Source: Bufo bufo (Eukaryota; Chordata; Amphibia; Anura; Bufonidae). Taken from it: a stretch of DNA of 64,000 nt. The notes beneath the pieces were generated by a model that saw nothing but the letters and a program-made list of their open reading frames with translations, had not been told where the DNA came from and searched no databases. The stretch covers positions 38,825,114-38,889,113 of the forward strand of contig NC_053392.1 in NCBI RefSeq assembly GCF_905171765.1, given 5' to 3'. The position numbers and the translations under genes are program-made. Below are positions 51,770-61,918 of this stretch, in pieces (the first letter of the stretch is position 1; each line of letters starts with the position of its first letter).

Positions 51770-52840
51770 ATGGATCCGGTTTCACTTTTGGCTGAACGTT
51801 TCCAGGGTCTTTCATTGGAGGTAGCTGATCTCCGTAAGACTTTTTCTCAGTTTCAAGTGACCGGTTCAGCTTGCGTTCATGGAGTTTGTTCTGAGCCTAA
51901 GATCTCGCTCCCGGATACGTTCTCCGGGGGTAGTGAGTATTTTGTGCGTTTTAGAGAGGCTTGCAAACTCCATTTTCGCCTTCTTCCCCATTCTTCTGGT
52001 GATGAGGAACGGAGGGTGGGGATCATTATATCGCTGCTCAGGGGTAACGCTCAGTCCTGGGCCTTTTCGCTGCCGGAGGGGGCACGGCCCCTCCGTTCAG
52101 TGGATGAATTCTTTTTAGCCCTGGGTCAGATATATGATGATCCGGATCGTATTGCTCTGGCTGAGTCTAGACTACGTCTGTTATGCCAGGGTAAACAATC
52201 CACAGAGATATACTGCTCAGAATTTCGGAGATGGGCAGCTGATACTGGTTGGAATGATGCTGCACTCCGAAGTCAATTTTGCCATGGTCTTTCAGAGGGA
52301 TTGAAAGATGCATTTGCCTTTCATGAGAGACCTACCTCCTTGGATTCTGCTATGTCTCAGGCCGTTCATATTGACAGGCGTCTTAGAGAGAGAGGAGAGA
52401 TCTCTCCTTCCTGTCATACTCAGTCCCGGGACAATGCAGCGGTCTCATTCTGTGCGCAGGGGTCTCAGTCGCTGTCAGCCCCTTCTGAGCAGGAGCCCAT
52501 GCAGCTGGGGTTGATTACCTCTGACAGTAGAAGATTCAGCCCGCATGGGAGGGTTTGTTTTTGTTGTGGAGGTATAAATCATTTGGCAATGTTTGTCCCT
52601 CTAGGAGATTCAGGCAGTCTTCTGGGAGTAATAAAGAAACAAAAAGGAAAAAATCTTTTAAAAATGTTCCGTCTGTTACTATTGGCCGGGTTGAGGCGGA
52701 AATTGAAGGTTTTCAGTTTGCTTGTAGTTCCCGTTTTGTCCTGCCTGCTAGGGTGGCGCTGGAGAGCAAGAGCATTTTTTGTGAGATTTTTGTGGATAGT
52801 GGAGCAGCTGTCAATCTCATTGATAATCAATTTGCAATAA
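51770..52840 (+). pseudogene. Inner gypsy Gag, frameshifted at the zinc knuckle
   Basis: Gag (capsid plus nucleocapsid) from the ATG at 51770, 27 bases after the LTR. Capsid-type motifs: LSLEVADLRKTFSQFQVTGS, FREACKLHFRLLPHSSG, LRGNAQSWAFSLPEGA, YCSEFRRWAADTGWNDAALR. Nucleocapsid: CFCCGGINHLA at about residue 262, after which the frame is lost inside the knuckle (near 52585); the remaining ~80 codons are out of frame. Pol frame sequence overlaps from 52555. The sister copy reads through this site in one frame, so the family normally makes a Gag-Pol fusion. Confidence 0.9.
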
Positions 52841-55800
52841 CTCATGGTTTCCAGGTATGCACTTTGGGAAAGGATATTCCTATTTTTGCTATTGATTCCG
52901 CTCCACTTTCTCAGAAATCATTAAAGGGCATAGTTCACAATATCCGTTTAATTGTGAGTGATGCTCATGTTGAGGATGTGTCATGTTTCGTCCTTAGCGA
53001 ATTGCCTACTCCTCTAGTGTTGGGGCTACCCTGGCTCACTAAACATAACCCCACCATTGATTGGCAAGCGAGGCAAATAAATGGTTGGAGTGACTTTTGC
53101 AGAGAGAATTGCCTCATGACATCTGTTTCTGAGGTTTCTACTAAGACTGTACCACCTTTCCTCTCTGAATTTTCGGATGTCTTCTCTGAGAGTGGAGTTC
53201 AGGATTTGCCTCCGCACAGGGAGTACAATTGCCCTATTAATATCATCCCAGGCGACAAGCTGCCTAAATCTCGTTTATACAATCTTTCCCAACCTGAGAG
53301 GGTCGCTATGCGTGCTTATATCTCTGAGAGTCTGAGAAAAGGACACATACGACCCTCGAAGTCACCTGTTGCCGCTGGTTTTTTCTTTGTTAAGAAAAAA
53401 GATGGTTCTTTAAGACCTTGTCTGGATTTCAGGGAGCTGAACAGTATCACTATTCGTGACCCTTATCCGCTTCCTCTGATCCCGGACCTGTTTAACCAGG
53501 TTGTTGGGGCTAAAGTCTTTTCCAAATTAGACCTAAGAGGGGCATACAACCTGGTCAGGGTCAGAGAAGGAGACGAATGGAAGACGGCTTTCAATACCCC
53601 TGAGGGCCATTTTGAGAATTTGGTTATGCCTTTTGGTTTGATGAATGCCCCAGCCGTTTTTCAGCATTTCGTCAACAGCATTTTTTATCATTTAATGGGA
53701 AAATTTGTATTAGTGTATTTGGATGACATTTTGATTTTTTCTCCTGATTTCAAAACTCATAAGGAACACCTACGTCAGGTCTTGCTCATCCTGCGGGAGA
53801 ATAAATTATACGCAAAACTGGAAAAATGTGTGTTTGCAGTTCCAGAAATTCAATTTCTGGGGTTTCTTCTCTCCGCTTCTGGTTTTCGCATGGACCCCGA
53901 GAAGGTCCGCGCTGTGCTTGAGTCGGAGCTTCCTGAGAATCAGAAGGCGCTGATGCGTTTTTTGGGCTTTGCCAATTATTACAGGAAGTTTATTTTGAAT
54001 TATTCCTCTGTTGTTAAACCACTCACTGATATGACCAGAAAGGGGGTAGATTTTTCTTCCTGGTCGGTAGAGGCGCTTAAGGCCTTTTCTAATATCAAGG
54101 AGAGTTTTGCTTCCGCTCCCATCCTGGTACAACCTGATATTTCTTTACCCTTCATAGTTGAGGTTGATGCTTCTGAGGTAGGGGTGGGTGCGGTTTTGTC
54201 TCAGGGTTCCTCTCCTGACAAATGGCAACCATGTGCCTTTTTCTCGAAGAAACTCTCCTCCGCAGAGAGAAATTATGATGTGGTAGATAGGGAATTGTTG
54301 GCCATCAAGTTGGCTTTTGAGGAATGGCGCCATTGGCTAGAGGGAGCCAGACACCCTATTACCGTGTTTACTGACCATAAAAATCTGGCCTACTTGGAGT
54401 CAGCCAAGCGTCTGAACCCGAGACAGGCCAGATGGTCTTTGTTCTTTTCAAGGTTTAATTTTGTTGTCACGTTCCGCCCTGGGGTTAAGAATGTGAAGGC
54501 AGATGCCCTGTCACGTTGTTTTCCGGGAGGTGGGAATTTTGAAGACCCGGGTCCCATTTTGGCTGAAGGTGTAGTGGTCTCTGCTCTTTTTCCTGAATTG
54601 GAGGCAGAGGTGCAGGCAGCCCAGTCAGAGGCTCCTGATCTTTGTCCTCCTGGGAGGTTGTTTGTGCCTCTCGCTTTGAGACACAAGATTTTTAAGGAAC
54701 ACCACGATACGGTCCTTGCTGGGCACCCGGGGGCAAGAGCCACACTGGATCTCATCGCGCGGAGATTCTGGTGTCCTGCGCTTCGTAAGTCGGTTGAGGG
54801 TTTTGTGGCAGCCTGTGAGACTTGCGCTCGTGCCAAAGTCCCTCATTCACGGCCATCAGGTCCTCTCCTTCCCTTACCCATTCCTTCCCGTCCTTGGACA
54901 CATCTGTCCATGGACTTTATAACGGACCTGCCTCGTTCCTCGGGGAAGACTGTGATTCTGGTGGTGGTGGACCGTTTTAGCAAAATGGCGCATTTCATCC
55001 CTTTTCCTGGTTTGCCCAATGCTAAGACGCTGGCGCAGGCATTTATTGACCACATTGTCAAATTGCATGGTATTCCTTCAGACATAGTCTCTGATAGGGG
55101 CATGCAGTTTGTTTCCAGATTCTGGAAGGCTTTCTGTTCTCGCTTGGGGGTTCGGTTGTCATTCTCTTCTGCTTTCCACCCGCAGTCGAATGGCCAGACA
55201 GAGCGCGTCAATCAGAATCTGGAGACATATCTGCGCTGTTTTGTGGCGGAGAATCAGAAGGATTGGTGTTCTTTTTTGTCCCTTGCTGAGTTTGCTTTAA
55301 ATAACCCTCGTCAGGAGTCCTCTGATAAGTCACCATTTTTTGGTGCATATGGGTTTCATCCGCAGTTTGGGACTTTCTCGGGAGAGGGGTCTTCTGGTTT
55401 ACCTGATGAGGACAGATTCTCCTCGTCTTTGTCATCTATTTGGCAAAAGATTCAGGATAATCTAAAGAGCATGAGTGAGAGATATAAGCGTGTGGCAGAT
55501 AGGAGACGTGTGCCTGGTCCGGACCTGAATGTTGGTGATCTGGTGTGGTTGTCTACCAAGAATATCAAATTGAAGGTTCCCTCCTGGAAGTTGGGTCCTA
55601 GGTTTATTGGGCCTTACAAGATCCTGTCTGTCATCAATCCTGTTGCCTACCGTCTTGATCTTCCTCAGACTTGGAAGATCCATAATGTTTTTCATAAGTC
55701 CTTATTGAAACCTTATGTTCAACCCATTGTACCCTCGCCTTTGCCTCCTCCTCCGATTATGGTTGATGGGAATCTTGAATTTCAGGTCTCTAGGATTGTG

Positions 55801-56043
55801 GATTCTCGTCTTGTCCGCGGTTCTCTCCAGTACCTCGTTCATTGGGAAGGTTATGGTCCTGAGGAGAGGATGTGGGTCCCAGTGACGGACATTAAGGCCA
55901 CTCGTCTCATCAGGGCTTTCCATAGGTCCCATCCTGAGAAGGTGGGCTCTGAGTGTCCGGAGTCCACTCGTAGAGGGAGGGGTACTGTCACAACCAGACA
56001 GCTGAGAAGCTCTGACAGAAACTGTTCAGAACCTCCTCCTTGA
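52555..56043 (+). CDS. Inner gypsy Pol with chromodomain
   Basis: 1162 open codons, the real content starting just after the frameshift at ~52585. Protease with DSG at about 81-83 ([13 protein letters not shown]). RT with first Asp near 326 ([10 protein letters not shown]) and YLDDILIFS at 387-395. RNase H with VEVDASEVG near 536 and VFTDHKNL near 604. Integrase with an H2C2 finger (about 710-757), Asp near 786 (SMDFITDLP), Asp near 845 (VSDRGMQF) and Glu near 882 (NGQTERVNQ). Chromodomain at about 1075-1132 (LVHWEGYGPEERMWVPV), which may guide insertion to marked chromatin. All catalytic residues are present. The C-terminus extends ~19 codons into the 3' LTR. Confidence 0.95.
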   Translation: MFLLWRYKSFGNVCPSRRFRQSSGSNKETKRKKSFKNVPSVTIGRVEAEIEGFQFACSSRFVLPARVALESKSIFCEIFVDSGAAVNLIDNQFAITHGFQVCTLGKDIPIFAIDSAPLSQKSLKGIVHNIRLIVSDAHVEDVSCFVLSELPTPLVLGLPWLTKHNPTIDWQARQINGWSDFCRENCLMTSVSEVSTKTVPPFLSEFSDVFSESGVQDLPPHREYNCPINIIPGDKLPKSRLYNLSQPERVAMRAYISESLRKGHIRPSKSPVAAGFFFVKKKDGSLRPCLDFRELNSITIRDPYPLPLIPDLFNQVVGAKVFSKLDLRGAYNLVRVREGDEWKTAFNTPEGHFENLVMPFGLMNAPAVFQHFVNSIFYHLMGKFVLVYLDDILIFSPDFKTHKEHLRQVLLILRENKLYAKLEKCVFAVPEIQFLGFLLSASGFRMDPEKVRAVLESELPENQKALMRFLGFANYYRKFILNYSSVVKPLTDMTRKGVDFSSWSVEALKAFSNIKESFASAPILVQPDISLPFIVEVDASEVGVGAVLSQGSSPDKWQPCAFFSKKLSSAERNYDVVDRELLAIKLAFEEWRHWLEGARHPITVFTDHKNLAYLESAKRLNPRQARWSLFFSRFNFVVTFRPGVKNVKADALSRCFPGGGNFEDPGPILAEGVVVSALFPELEAEVQAAQSEAPDLCPPGRLFVPLALRHKIFKEHHDTVLAGHPGARATLDLIARRFWCPALRKSVEGFVAACETCARAKVPHSRPSGPLLPLPIPSRPWTHLSMDFITDLPRSSGKTVILVVVDRFSKMAHFIPFPGLPNAKTLAQAFIDHIVKLHGIPSDIVSDRGMQFVSRFWKAFCSRLGVRLSFSSAFHPQSNGQTERVNQNLETYLRCFVAENQKDWCSFLSLAEFALNNPRQESSDKSPFFGAYGFHPQFGTFSGEGSSGLPDEDRFSSSLSSIWQKIQDNLKSMSERYKRVADRRRVPGPDLNVGDLVWLSTKNIKLKVPSWKLGPRFIGPYKILSVINPVAYRLDLPQTWKIHNVFHKSLLKPYVQPIVPSPLPPPPIMVDGNLEFQVSRIVDSRLVRGSLQYLVHWEGYGPEERMWVPVTDIKATRLIRAFHRSHPEKVGSECPESTRRGRGTVTTRQLRSSDRNCSEPPP

Positions 56044-56513
56044 GTTTTCCTTGTTTTGGTTTCAGTTCCTCACCTCGTTAGCCTATCTCAGCTGTCATGC
56101 AGTTGGACTGATTGCTTCCCTTTAAATTCCTCCCCATAATGCAGTAGTGTGCGGCTTATACAACTTCCTGGAGTGTGTGTGCTTACTGTTCCTAGTTCCC
56201 AGTCGTCTGCAAGATAAGTGCTGTATATGTATTTGTTATTTTCTGTCTGCTGGATCCAGGTGACCCTGACTCCCTCCGTGTCTGTGTAGGGAGCCGGTGG
56301 TCGTGTCCCCTCACTATTGTAGGGTCTTCAGGTGTTAGATAGTCGAGGTACGTGGATATGCGACCATTCACCTTTGGGGTGTTCGCATAGGCTGAGCAGT
56401 CAGGGAGAGTCTGCCAGGTCCATGCAGGGCTCTCCCTTTTGTTCCTTAGTTGTGGATCCAGTGAGTCATTGATTATATTGCATCGTCTTGTTTCCTGTAC
56501 ACCATCCGTGACA
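55986..56513 (+). repeat. Inner gypsy 3' LTR
   Basis: 528 bases, five transitions from the 5' LTR by eye. Preceded by the polypurine tract agagggaggggt at 55972-55983. Confidence 0.95.
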
Positions 56514-56518
56514 CCACC

Positions 56519-56811
56519 AGAATCACAGTCTTCCCCGAGGAACGAGGCAGGTCCGTAATAAAGTCCATGGACAGATGCGTCCAAGGACGGGAAGGAATGG
56601 GTACCGGGAGGAGAGAACCTGATGGCCGTGAATGAGGGACCTTGGCACGAGCGCAGGTCTCGCAGGCTGCCACAAAATCCTCAACTGTCTTACGAAGAGC
56701 CGGCCACCAGAATCTCTGAGCAATGAGATCCACTGTGGCTCTACTCCCCGGGTGCCCAGCAAGGACAGTATCGTGGTGCTCTATAAAAACCTTGTGTCGT
56801 AAATCGAGAGG
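56519..56811 (-). pseudogene. Outer gypsy integrase, N-terminal part
   Basis: H2C2 zinc-binding part (KVFIEHHDTVLAGHPGSRAT and FVAACETCARAKVP) and the first catalytic Asp (HLSMDFITDLPRSSGK). It ends at VILVV, where the inner element is inserted (duplication ccacc at 56514-56518). It continues at 51209. Confidence 0.9.
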
Positions 56812-56816
56812 CACAA

Positions 56817-57757
56817 TGTCACAGTCGTTACCTTTGGCTGTGACCTTCTGTCTATGCTCTCACTGCAGCTCCGTTCCTGTGTGTCATTTGTGGTTCTTTA
56901 TGGGTTAACTCCCCTGTGTGCCTATTAGGAGTTAATCCTCTGTCTGCTCAATGGGTGTGGCTTCTCTGCTGCACCCATGGAACCTGTATATAAGGCTGAG
57001 GTTTCCTCAGTTCTGGGTCAGCTCTCCTGGTGTGTGTTGTCTTGTCCTGCTCCTGTTTGTACTCACTCTCCCATGCTGCTGACCCATGGGATCCGTGTCT
57101 GTCTGTGCTCTGTGGGTTTCCCTACTTGTTCGTTGACATCCTCCTTTCCGTCCTCTTTCCTGTCTTTCTGTTATCTGTTCTGCCAGTTATGTTTTAGTTA
57201 CTTTGTGTTTATTCATATGTCTGTGTTCAGCAAGCCCTTGCTGCACCTTTCTTTGCAGCAGAGTGGCATGCGCAAGGCCACGCATTATACCACTGGTGGA
57301 GCAAGTCCTTCTCTGCTCATTGTCACTCCTGTTTCCTTGCTATGTATTTCTGCTTGTGTTATTAGTTGCCCTGTTTTGTATTTGCCTGTCTGTGATGTTT
57401 GCCTATGTGCCGTCGGTACCTTCTGGTACCTGTTGTCTATTCGTTCCTGCTGTCACTGTCTAGTTCACGCTCCAGAGTGGACCCTGGCAACTTCCTGCGG
57501 CAAAGCCTAACCCTACCTTCTGGGGCCCTAGTGAATACCAGGAGTTGCTTAGTCATGCCTCTCTGGAGTATTACTAGACAGTGGCGCAGTGGGGGTTTTC
57601 TCCCACTGTGCTGACGGTACAAAGAGCTCTTGTTTTGTCTGTGCTGCCTTCCCTGGTTTTTGTTTGTGCAATAAACTCTTGTGTGTCTGCACCTGATTTC
57701 TGTTTGTTTATTGCTTGACGACGCGGTGGTCTCTCCTGGGACCTCCAACTCGTGACA
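56817..57757 (+). mobile_element. Solo LTR of a third LTR-element family
   Basis: tgtcacagtcgttacc to ccaactcgtgaca, 941 bases, flanked by cacaa duplications (56812-56816, 57758-57762). TATA box tatataag at 56985-56992 and polyadenylation signal aataaa at 57670 give plus orientation. There is no coding part, as expected after recombination between two LTRs. It splits the outer element's Pol exactly between RNase H and integrase; ORFs in it (e.g. 56977-57510) are incidental. Confidence 0.9.
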
Positions 57758-58357
57758 CACAAACAACCTCCCAGGAGGACAAAGATCAGGAGCCTCTGCC
57801 TGGGCTGCCTGAACCTCTACCTCCAAATCAGGATAAAGAGCAGAGACAACCACTCCTTCAGCCAAAATGGTACCCGGGTCTTCAAAGTTCCCCCCTCCCG
57901 GAAAACAACAAGACAGGGCATCCTCCTTCACATTTTTAACCCCAGGGCGGAACGTGACAACAAAATTAAACCTAGAATACAACAAAGACCATCTGGCCTG
58001 TCTCGGGTTCAGACGCTTGACCGATTCCAAGTAGGCCAGATTCTTATGGTCGGTAAACACGGTAATAGGGTGTCTGGCTCCCTCTAACCAATGGCGCCAT
58101 TCCTCAAAAGCTAATTTGATGGCCAACAACTCCCTATCTCCCACATCGTAATTTCTCTCTGCAGAGGAGAGTTTCCTTGAGAAAAAGGCACACGGTCGCC
58201 ATTTGGCAGGAGAGGGACCCTGAGATGAGACCGCACCCACACCCACCTCAGAAGCGTCCACCTCAACAATAAAAGGTATAGAGACATCAGGTTGTACAAA
58301 AATGGGAGTGGAAGCAAAACTCTCTTTGATACTACAAAAAGGCTTTAAGCGCATCAA
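57758..58357 (-). pseudogene. Outer gypsy RNase H
   Basis: RNase H with PFIVEVDASEVGVGAV (Asp), RNYDVGDRELLAIKLAFEEW (Glu), TVFTDHKNLAYLE (Asp) and the end FRPGVKNVKEDALSCCF, where the last Asp is followed by ALS but the usual ALSR Arg is Cys. Reading ends at the TSD of the solo LTR (57758-57762); the next codons continue beyond it at 56816. Confidence 0.88.
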
Positions 58358-58616
58358 CCGACCACGAGGAAAAATCTATCCCCATTTTAGTCATTTCAGT
58401 GAGAGGCTTAACAACAATAATTCAAAATGAACTTTCTGTAATAATTGGCAAAACCCAAAAACCGCATCAGCGCCTTCTGATTCTCAGGAAGCTCCCAATC
58501 AAGCACAGCGCGGACCTTCTCAGGGTCCATGTGAAAACCAGAAGCGGAGAGAAGAAAACCAAGAAATTGACCTGACATAGGTGGTCCCGATGAGTCTTGA
58601 AATCAGGAGAAAAAAT

Positions 58617-59765
58617 CTAAATGTCATCTAGATACACCAGAACAAATTTCCTCATTAAATGATAAAAAATGCTGTTCACAAAATGTTGGAAGACGGCCGG
58701 AGTATTCATCAAACCAAAGGGCATAACCAAATTCTCGAAATGACCCTCAGGGGTATTGAAGGCGGTCTTCCATTCATTCCCTTCCCTGACCCTGACTAGG
58801 TTGTATGCCCCTCTTAAATCCAACTTAGAAAAAACTTTAGCCCCAACAATCTGGTTAAACATATCCGGGATCAGAGGAAGCGGATATGGGTCACGAATTG
58901 TGATACTGTTCAGCTCCCTGAAATCCAGACAAGGTCTTAAAGAACCATCTTTTTTCTTAACAAAAAAAAAAACAGCGGCAACAGGTGACTTCGAGGGTCG
59001 GATGTGTCCCTTTCTCAGGCTCTCAGAGATATAAGTACGCATAGCGACTCTTTCAGGTTGGGAGAGATTGTATAAACGTGATTTTGGCAGCTTGGCTCCT
59101 GGGATGAGATTAATAGGGCAGTCGTATTCCCGGTGAGGGGGCAACTCCTGGACACCACTCTCTGAAAACACATCCGAAAATTCAGAGAGAAAAGATGGTA
59201 CAGTCTTGGTAGAAACCTCTGAAAGAGACGCCATGAGCCAATTCTCTCTGCAAAACTCACTCCAACCATTTATTAGCCTTGCTTGCCCATCGATGGTGGG
59301 GTTATGTTTAGTGAGCCAGGGTAGCCCCAACACTGGAGGAGTAGGTAATCCGCTTACGACGAAACATGACATATCCTCAACATGAGTGTCACCCACAGTC
59401 AAACGGATATATTGAACTTTACCCTTTAACGATCTTTGAGAAAGTGGAGCGGAATCGATAGCAAAAACAGGTATATCCTTTTCCAAAGTGCATACCTGGA
59501 AACCATGTGTTATTGCAAATTGATTATCAATGAGATTGAGAGCTGCTCCACTATCTACAAAAATCTCACAAACAATTTTCTTGCTGTCTAGCGCCACCCT
59601 GGCAGGTAGGAGAAAACGGGAACTACAAGCAAACGGCAAACCTTCAATTTCTGCATTAACCTTGCCAATAGTAGCAAATGGAAAGTTTTTAGAGGGTTTT
59701 TTTCTTTTAGTTTTTTTTTTTATTACCATCAGAAAACTCCATGAATATACTAGAGGGGCAAACAT
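58617..59765 (-). pseudogene. Outer gypsy protease and reverse transcriptase
   Basis: Protease with [12 protein letters not shown] (active-site DSG), linker, then [37 protein letters not shown] (first Asp), [25 protein letters not shown] (Asp pair). A nonsense codon directly after YLDDI (58617-58619) stops it; RT connection-like sequence follows to ~58360 in broken frames. The catalytic acids are intact. Confidence 0.9.
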
Positions 59766-59970
59766 TAGCCAAATGATTTATACACCCACAACAGAAACAA
59801 ACTCTCCTCTGAGAGCTGAATCCTCTACTTTCAGAGGCAAGCAAACCCAGCTGCATGGCCTCCTCCTCAGAGGGGATTGAGAGAGACTGAGACCCCTGCG
59901 CACTGAATGAAAGACCATGGCAAAATTTCCGAAAGACCATGGCAAAATTGACTTCGGAGTGCAGCATCAT
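59707..59970 (-). pseudogene. Outer gypsy Gag, zinc-knuckle part
   Basis: End of Gag with a complete CCHC knuckle, [14 protein letters not shown] (C-x2-C-x4-H-x4-C). The frame is lost right after, in an A run near 59712-59722, before the protease. Unlike the inner element, the knuckle itself is in one frame here, so the inner frameshift is a mutation rather than a programmed shift. Confidence 0.85.
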
Positions 59971-60010
59971 TCAAACCAGTATCAGCTGCCCATCTCCGAA
60001 ATTCAGAACA

Positions 60011-60454
60011 CTATATCTCTGCAGACTGTTTACCCTGGTATAAAAGAGACAGTTTAGATTCAGCCAGAGCAATACGATCTGGGTCATCATATATCTGCCC
60101 CAGGGCTACAAAAATTTCATCCACCGATCGGAGGGTCCGTGCCCCCACCGGCAGCGAAAAGGCCCAAGACTGAGCGTTATCCCTGAGCAGCGAGATGATG
60201 ATCCCCACCCTCTGCTCCTCATCACCAGAGGAATGGGGAAGTAGGCGAAAATGGAGTTTGCAAGCCTCTCTAAAGCAAACAAAATTCTCACTACCCCCGG
60301 AGAACGTATCTGGAAGCGAGATCTTAGGCTCGGAACAAACTCCATGAATGCCAGCAGAACCGGTCACCTGAAACTGAGACACAGTTTTACGGAGATCTGC
60401 TACCTCCAGCGAAAGACCTTGCATGCGGTCAAATAAGGCTGAAACCTGATCCAT
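60011..60454 (-). pseudogene. Outer gypsy Gag, N-terminal part
   Basis: Structural Gag (capsid) start from the ATG at 60454: LSLEVADLRKTVSQFQVTGS, ISLPDTFSGGSENFVCFREA, VGIIISLLRDNAQSWAFSLP. It matches the inner element's Gag closely. A nonsense codon at 60009-60011 (Tyr in the inner copy) ends it. Beyond it a deletion and a small duplication (ttttgccatggtctttc twice near 59925-59955) remove much of Gag's second half. Confidence 0.9.
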
Positions 60455-60481
60455 GCTTAAGACGGTTATGGCGGTTTATAA

Positions 60482-61011
60482 TGTCACGGATGATGTTGCA
60501 GATAAGCTGGAACTTATGAATAAATGTCCGACTGGCTTGATCCCAAACTAAGGAGCATATAGGTGAGCCTTATAAAACCCTAAGAGCTCTCCCTGACTGC
60601 TATGCCCATGCAAGGGTCTCAATTGTAGACGATTGCATGCCCACGTACCTAAGACTGTGTGACACCTGAAAACCCTATAATAGTGAGGGGACATGACCAC
60701 CGGCTCCCTGCACTTAATACGGACGGAGTCAGGGTCACCTAGAATCAAGCCAGCAAGGAAACACAATACATGAAAAGACTTATCTGAGCAAACAGCAGCA
60801 GCAGCCTCCAGCAGTGAACACTTCATCGAGGAAGTAGTATAAACCGCAAAGTGAGGCAGTATGGGAGGGAATATAAAGGGAGACGATTAGTCTATATAGG
60901 TGACACCTGGGAGAAGGAAAGGAGATGAGAAAGTGAAACCAAAACAAAGAACGTCATGCAAGAGGTAGAGAAGGACGTCTGCCAGACCTTCTCACAGAAC
61001 TGGCGGTGACA
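60482..61011 (-). repeat. Outer gypsy 5' LTR
   Basis: 530 bases, tgtcacggatgatgttgcag to ggcggtgaca. Shares blocks with the inner element's LTR (gggagccggtggtc and tcccctcactatt in reverse), so the two are related LTR subfamilies. TATA-like tataaaacc is seen at 60570 on the plus strand only. Confidence 0.9.
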
Positions 61012-61092
61012 GTGACATATTGTGGAGGTAGCAGCAGCATACGGAGACCACAGAGTGACCCAGTGACAGAGTGTGGAGGTAGGTGGCAATAA
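61012..61092. repeat. ~50-bp minisatellite, right part
   Basis: Starts with the gtgac duplication, then tattgtggaggtagcagcag and gaccacagagtgacccagtg, matching the left part at 49378-49736. Confidence 0.85.
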
Positions 61093-61794
61093 CAGTACCC
61101 TCTGACGATATTTTTTGGGATTTGTTTTGCTCTCTTTGGCCACCTGCCATTTATTTCAAAACAGTATTTTCTTAATGTTAATGGTTGGTCACTGAGAATC
61201 AGAAATAGGCAGAGTTACTAAATGGGTTTTCTAGCTCTGTATATACAAAAAAAAGAGAAAGGAACTGATATTGGAGGTGTGGCAGGTGCAGCACTATGAA
61301 GTGCCTTTTACGCTAAACATAAGAAGAATTTTGATATCTCTGACTTTTAGTCTAACCAGAATGTCTATTACTCTGTAATTCCTCTAGCGCCGTTCTATGG
61401 AAACAGTAGGTTTAAAGAGCACACCAAATGCTTCAAATAACTTCTTTATAAACTTCAACTTTTCTTCATATATAACACTGCCACCTCCGCAGCAGATAGT
61501 CCATGTACAAAACATGTGTTAAAAAAATATCACAAAATGGCGGTATGCATAATATGATGGTTCAACTGTTCAGTCTTGTCATTCAACATAAAATGGTGGC
61601 TATATTTCTCTCTTGAGTATCTGTACTCTCACTTTAAGTTATTTAAGCACTTTATGATCTCTCTGATAGGTATATCTGAGGTCTAACTAATAGTTCTACT
61701 TGCAGTATGCAGTTAGCAGTGACTATTTGCAGATTGGTTGAGTATGATCTGGTATGGTTGTATGCAATTTGGATTGCAATATGGAATCTGAATG
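61093..61794. other. No recognised gene
   Basis: Non-coding, AT-rich. No ORF, RNA gene or known repeat recognised. Confidence 0.3.
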
Positions 61795-61918
61795 CTTGCA
61801 ATTTGTAGCTTGCAATTTGTATTTGCAATTTGTAGCTTGCAATTTGTATTTGCAATTTGTAGCTAGGCAATTTGTATTTGCAATTTGTAGCTTGCAATTT
61901 GTAGCTTGCAATTTGAAT
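61795..61918. repeat. Short tandem repeat, 13-14-bp unit
   Basis: About nine copies of tgcaatttgtagct or tgcaatttgtatt, alternating in an irregular pattern. Produces the low-complexity ORFs on the minus strand (61652-61995), which are not genes. Confidence 0.9.

Larger units (their letters stand above)
51215..56513 (+). mobile_element. Inner Ty3/gypsy chromovirus, nearly intact
   Basis: 5299 bases with two 528-base LTRs and 5-bp duplications ccacc (51210-51214, 56514-56518). By eye the LTRs differ at five positions, all transitions (about 99% identical), so it is young. Coding order Gag, protease, RT, RNase H, integrase, chromodomain; one frameshift was seen, in the Gag zinc knuckle near 52585. 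It inserted into the integrase gene of a relative in opposite orientation. Confidence 0.95.
49737..61011 (-). mobile_element. Outer Ty3/gypsy chromovirus, split by two insertions
   Basis: LTR retroelement on the minus strand, flanked by gtgac duplications (49732-49736, 61012-61016). The 5' LTR is 60482-61011 and the 3' LTR 49737-50197. Coding order Gag, protease, RT, RNase H, integrase, chromodomain. It is interrupted in the integrase by a solo LTR (56817-57757) and by a related full element (51215-56513). Several stops, frameshifts and deletions mark it as older than the inner element. Confidence 0.93.

Noticed and set aside
52555..52625. Programmed ribosomal frameshift between Gag and Pol of the inner gypsy
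   Set aside because: The outer sister copy reads the zinc knuckle and beyond in one frame, and the shift breaks the knuckle itself; mutation is simpler.
56977..57510. 177-residue Cys-rich ORF as a secreted protein gene
   Set aside because: It lies wholly inside the solo LTR, overlaps its TATA region and shows no family motif.
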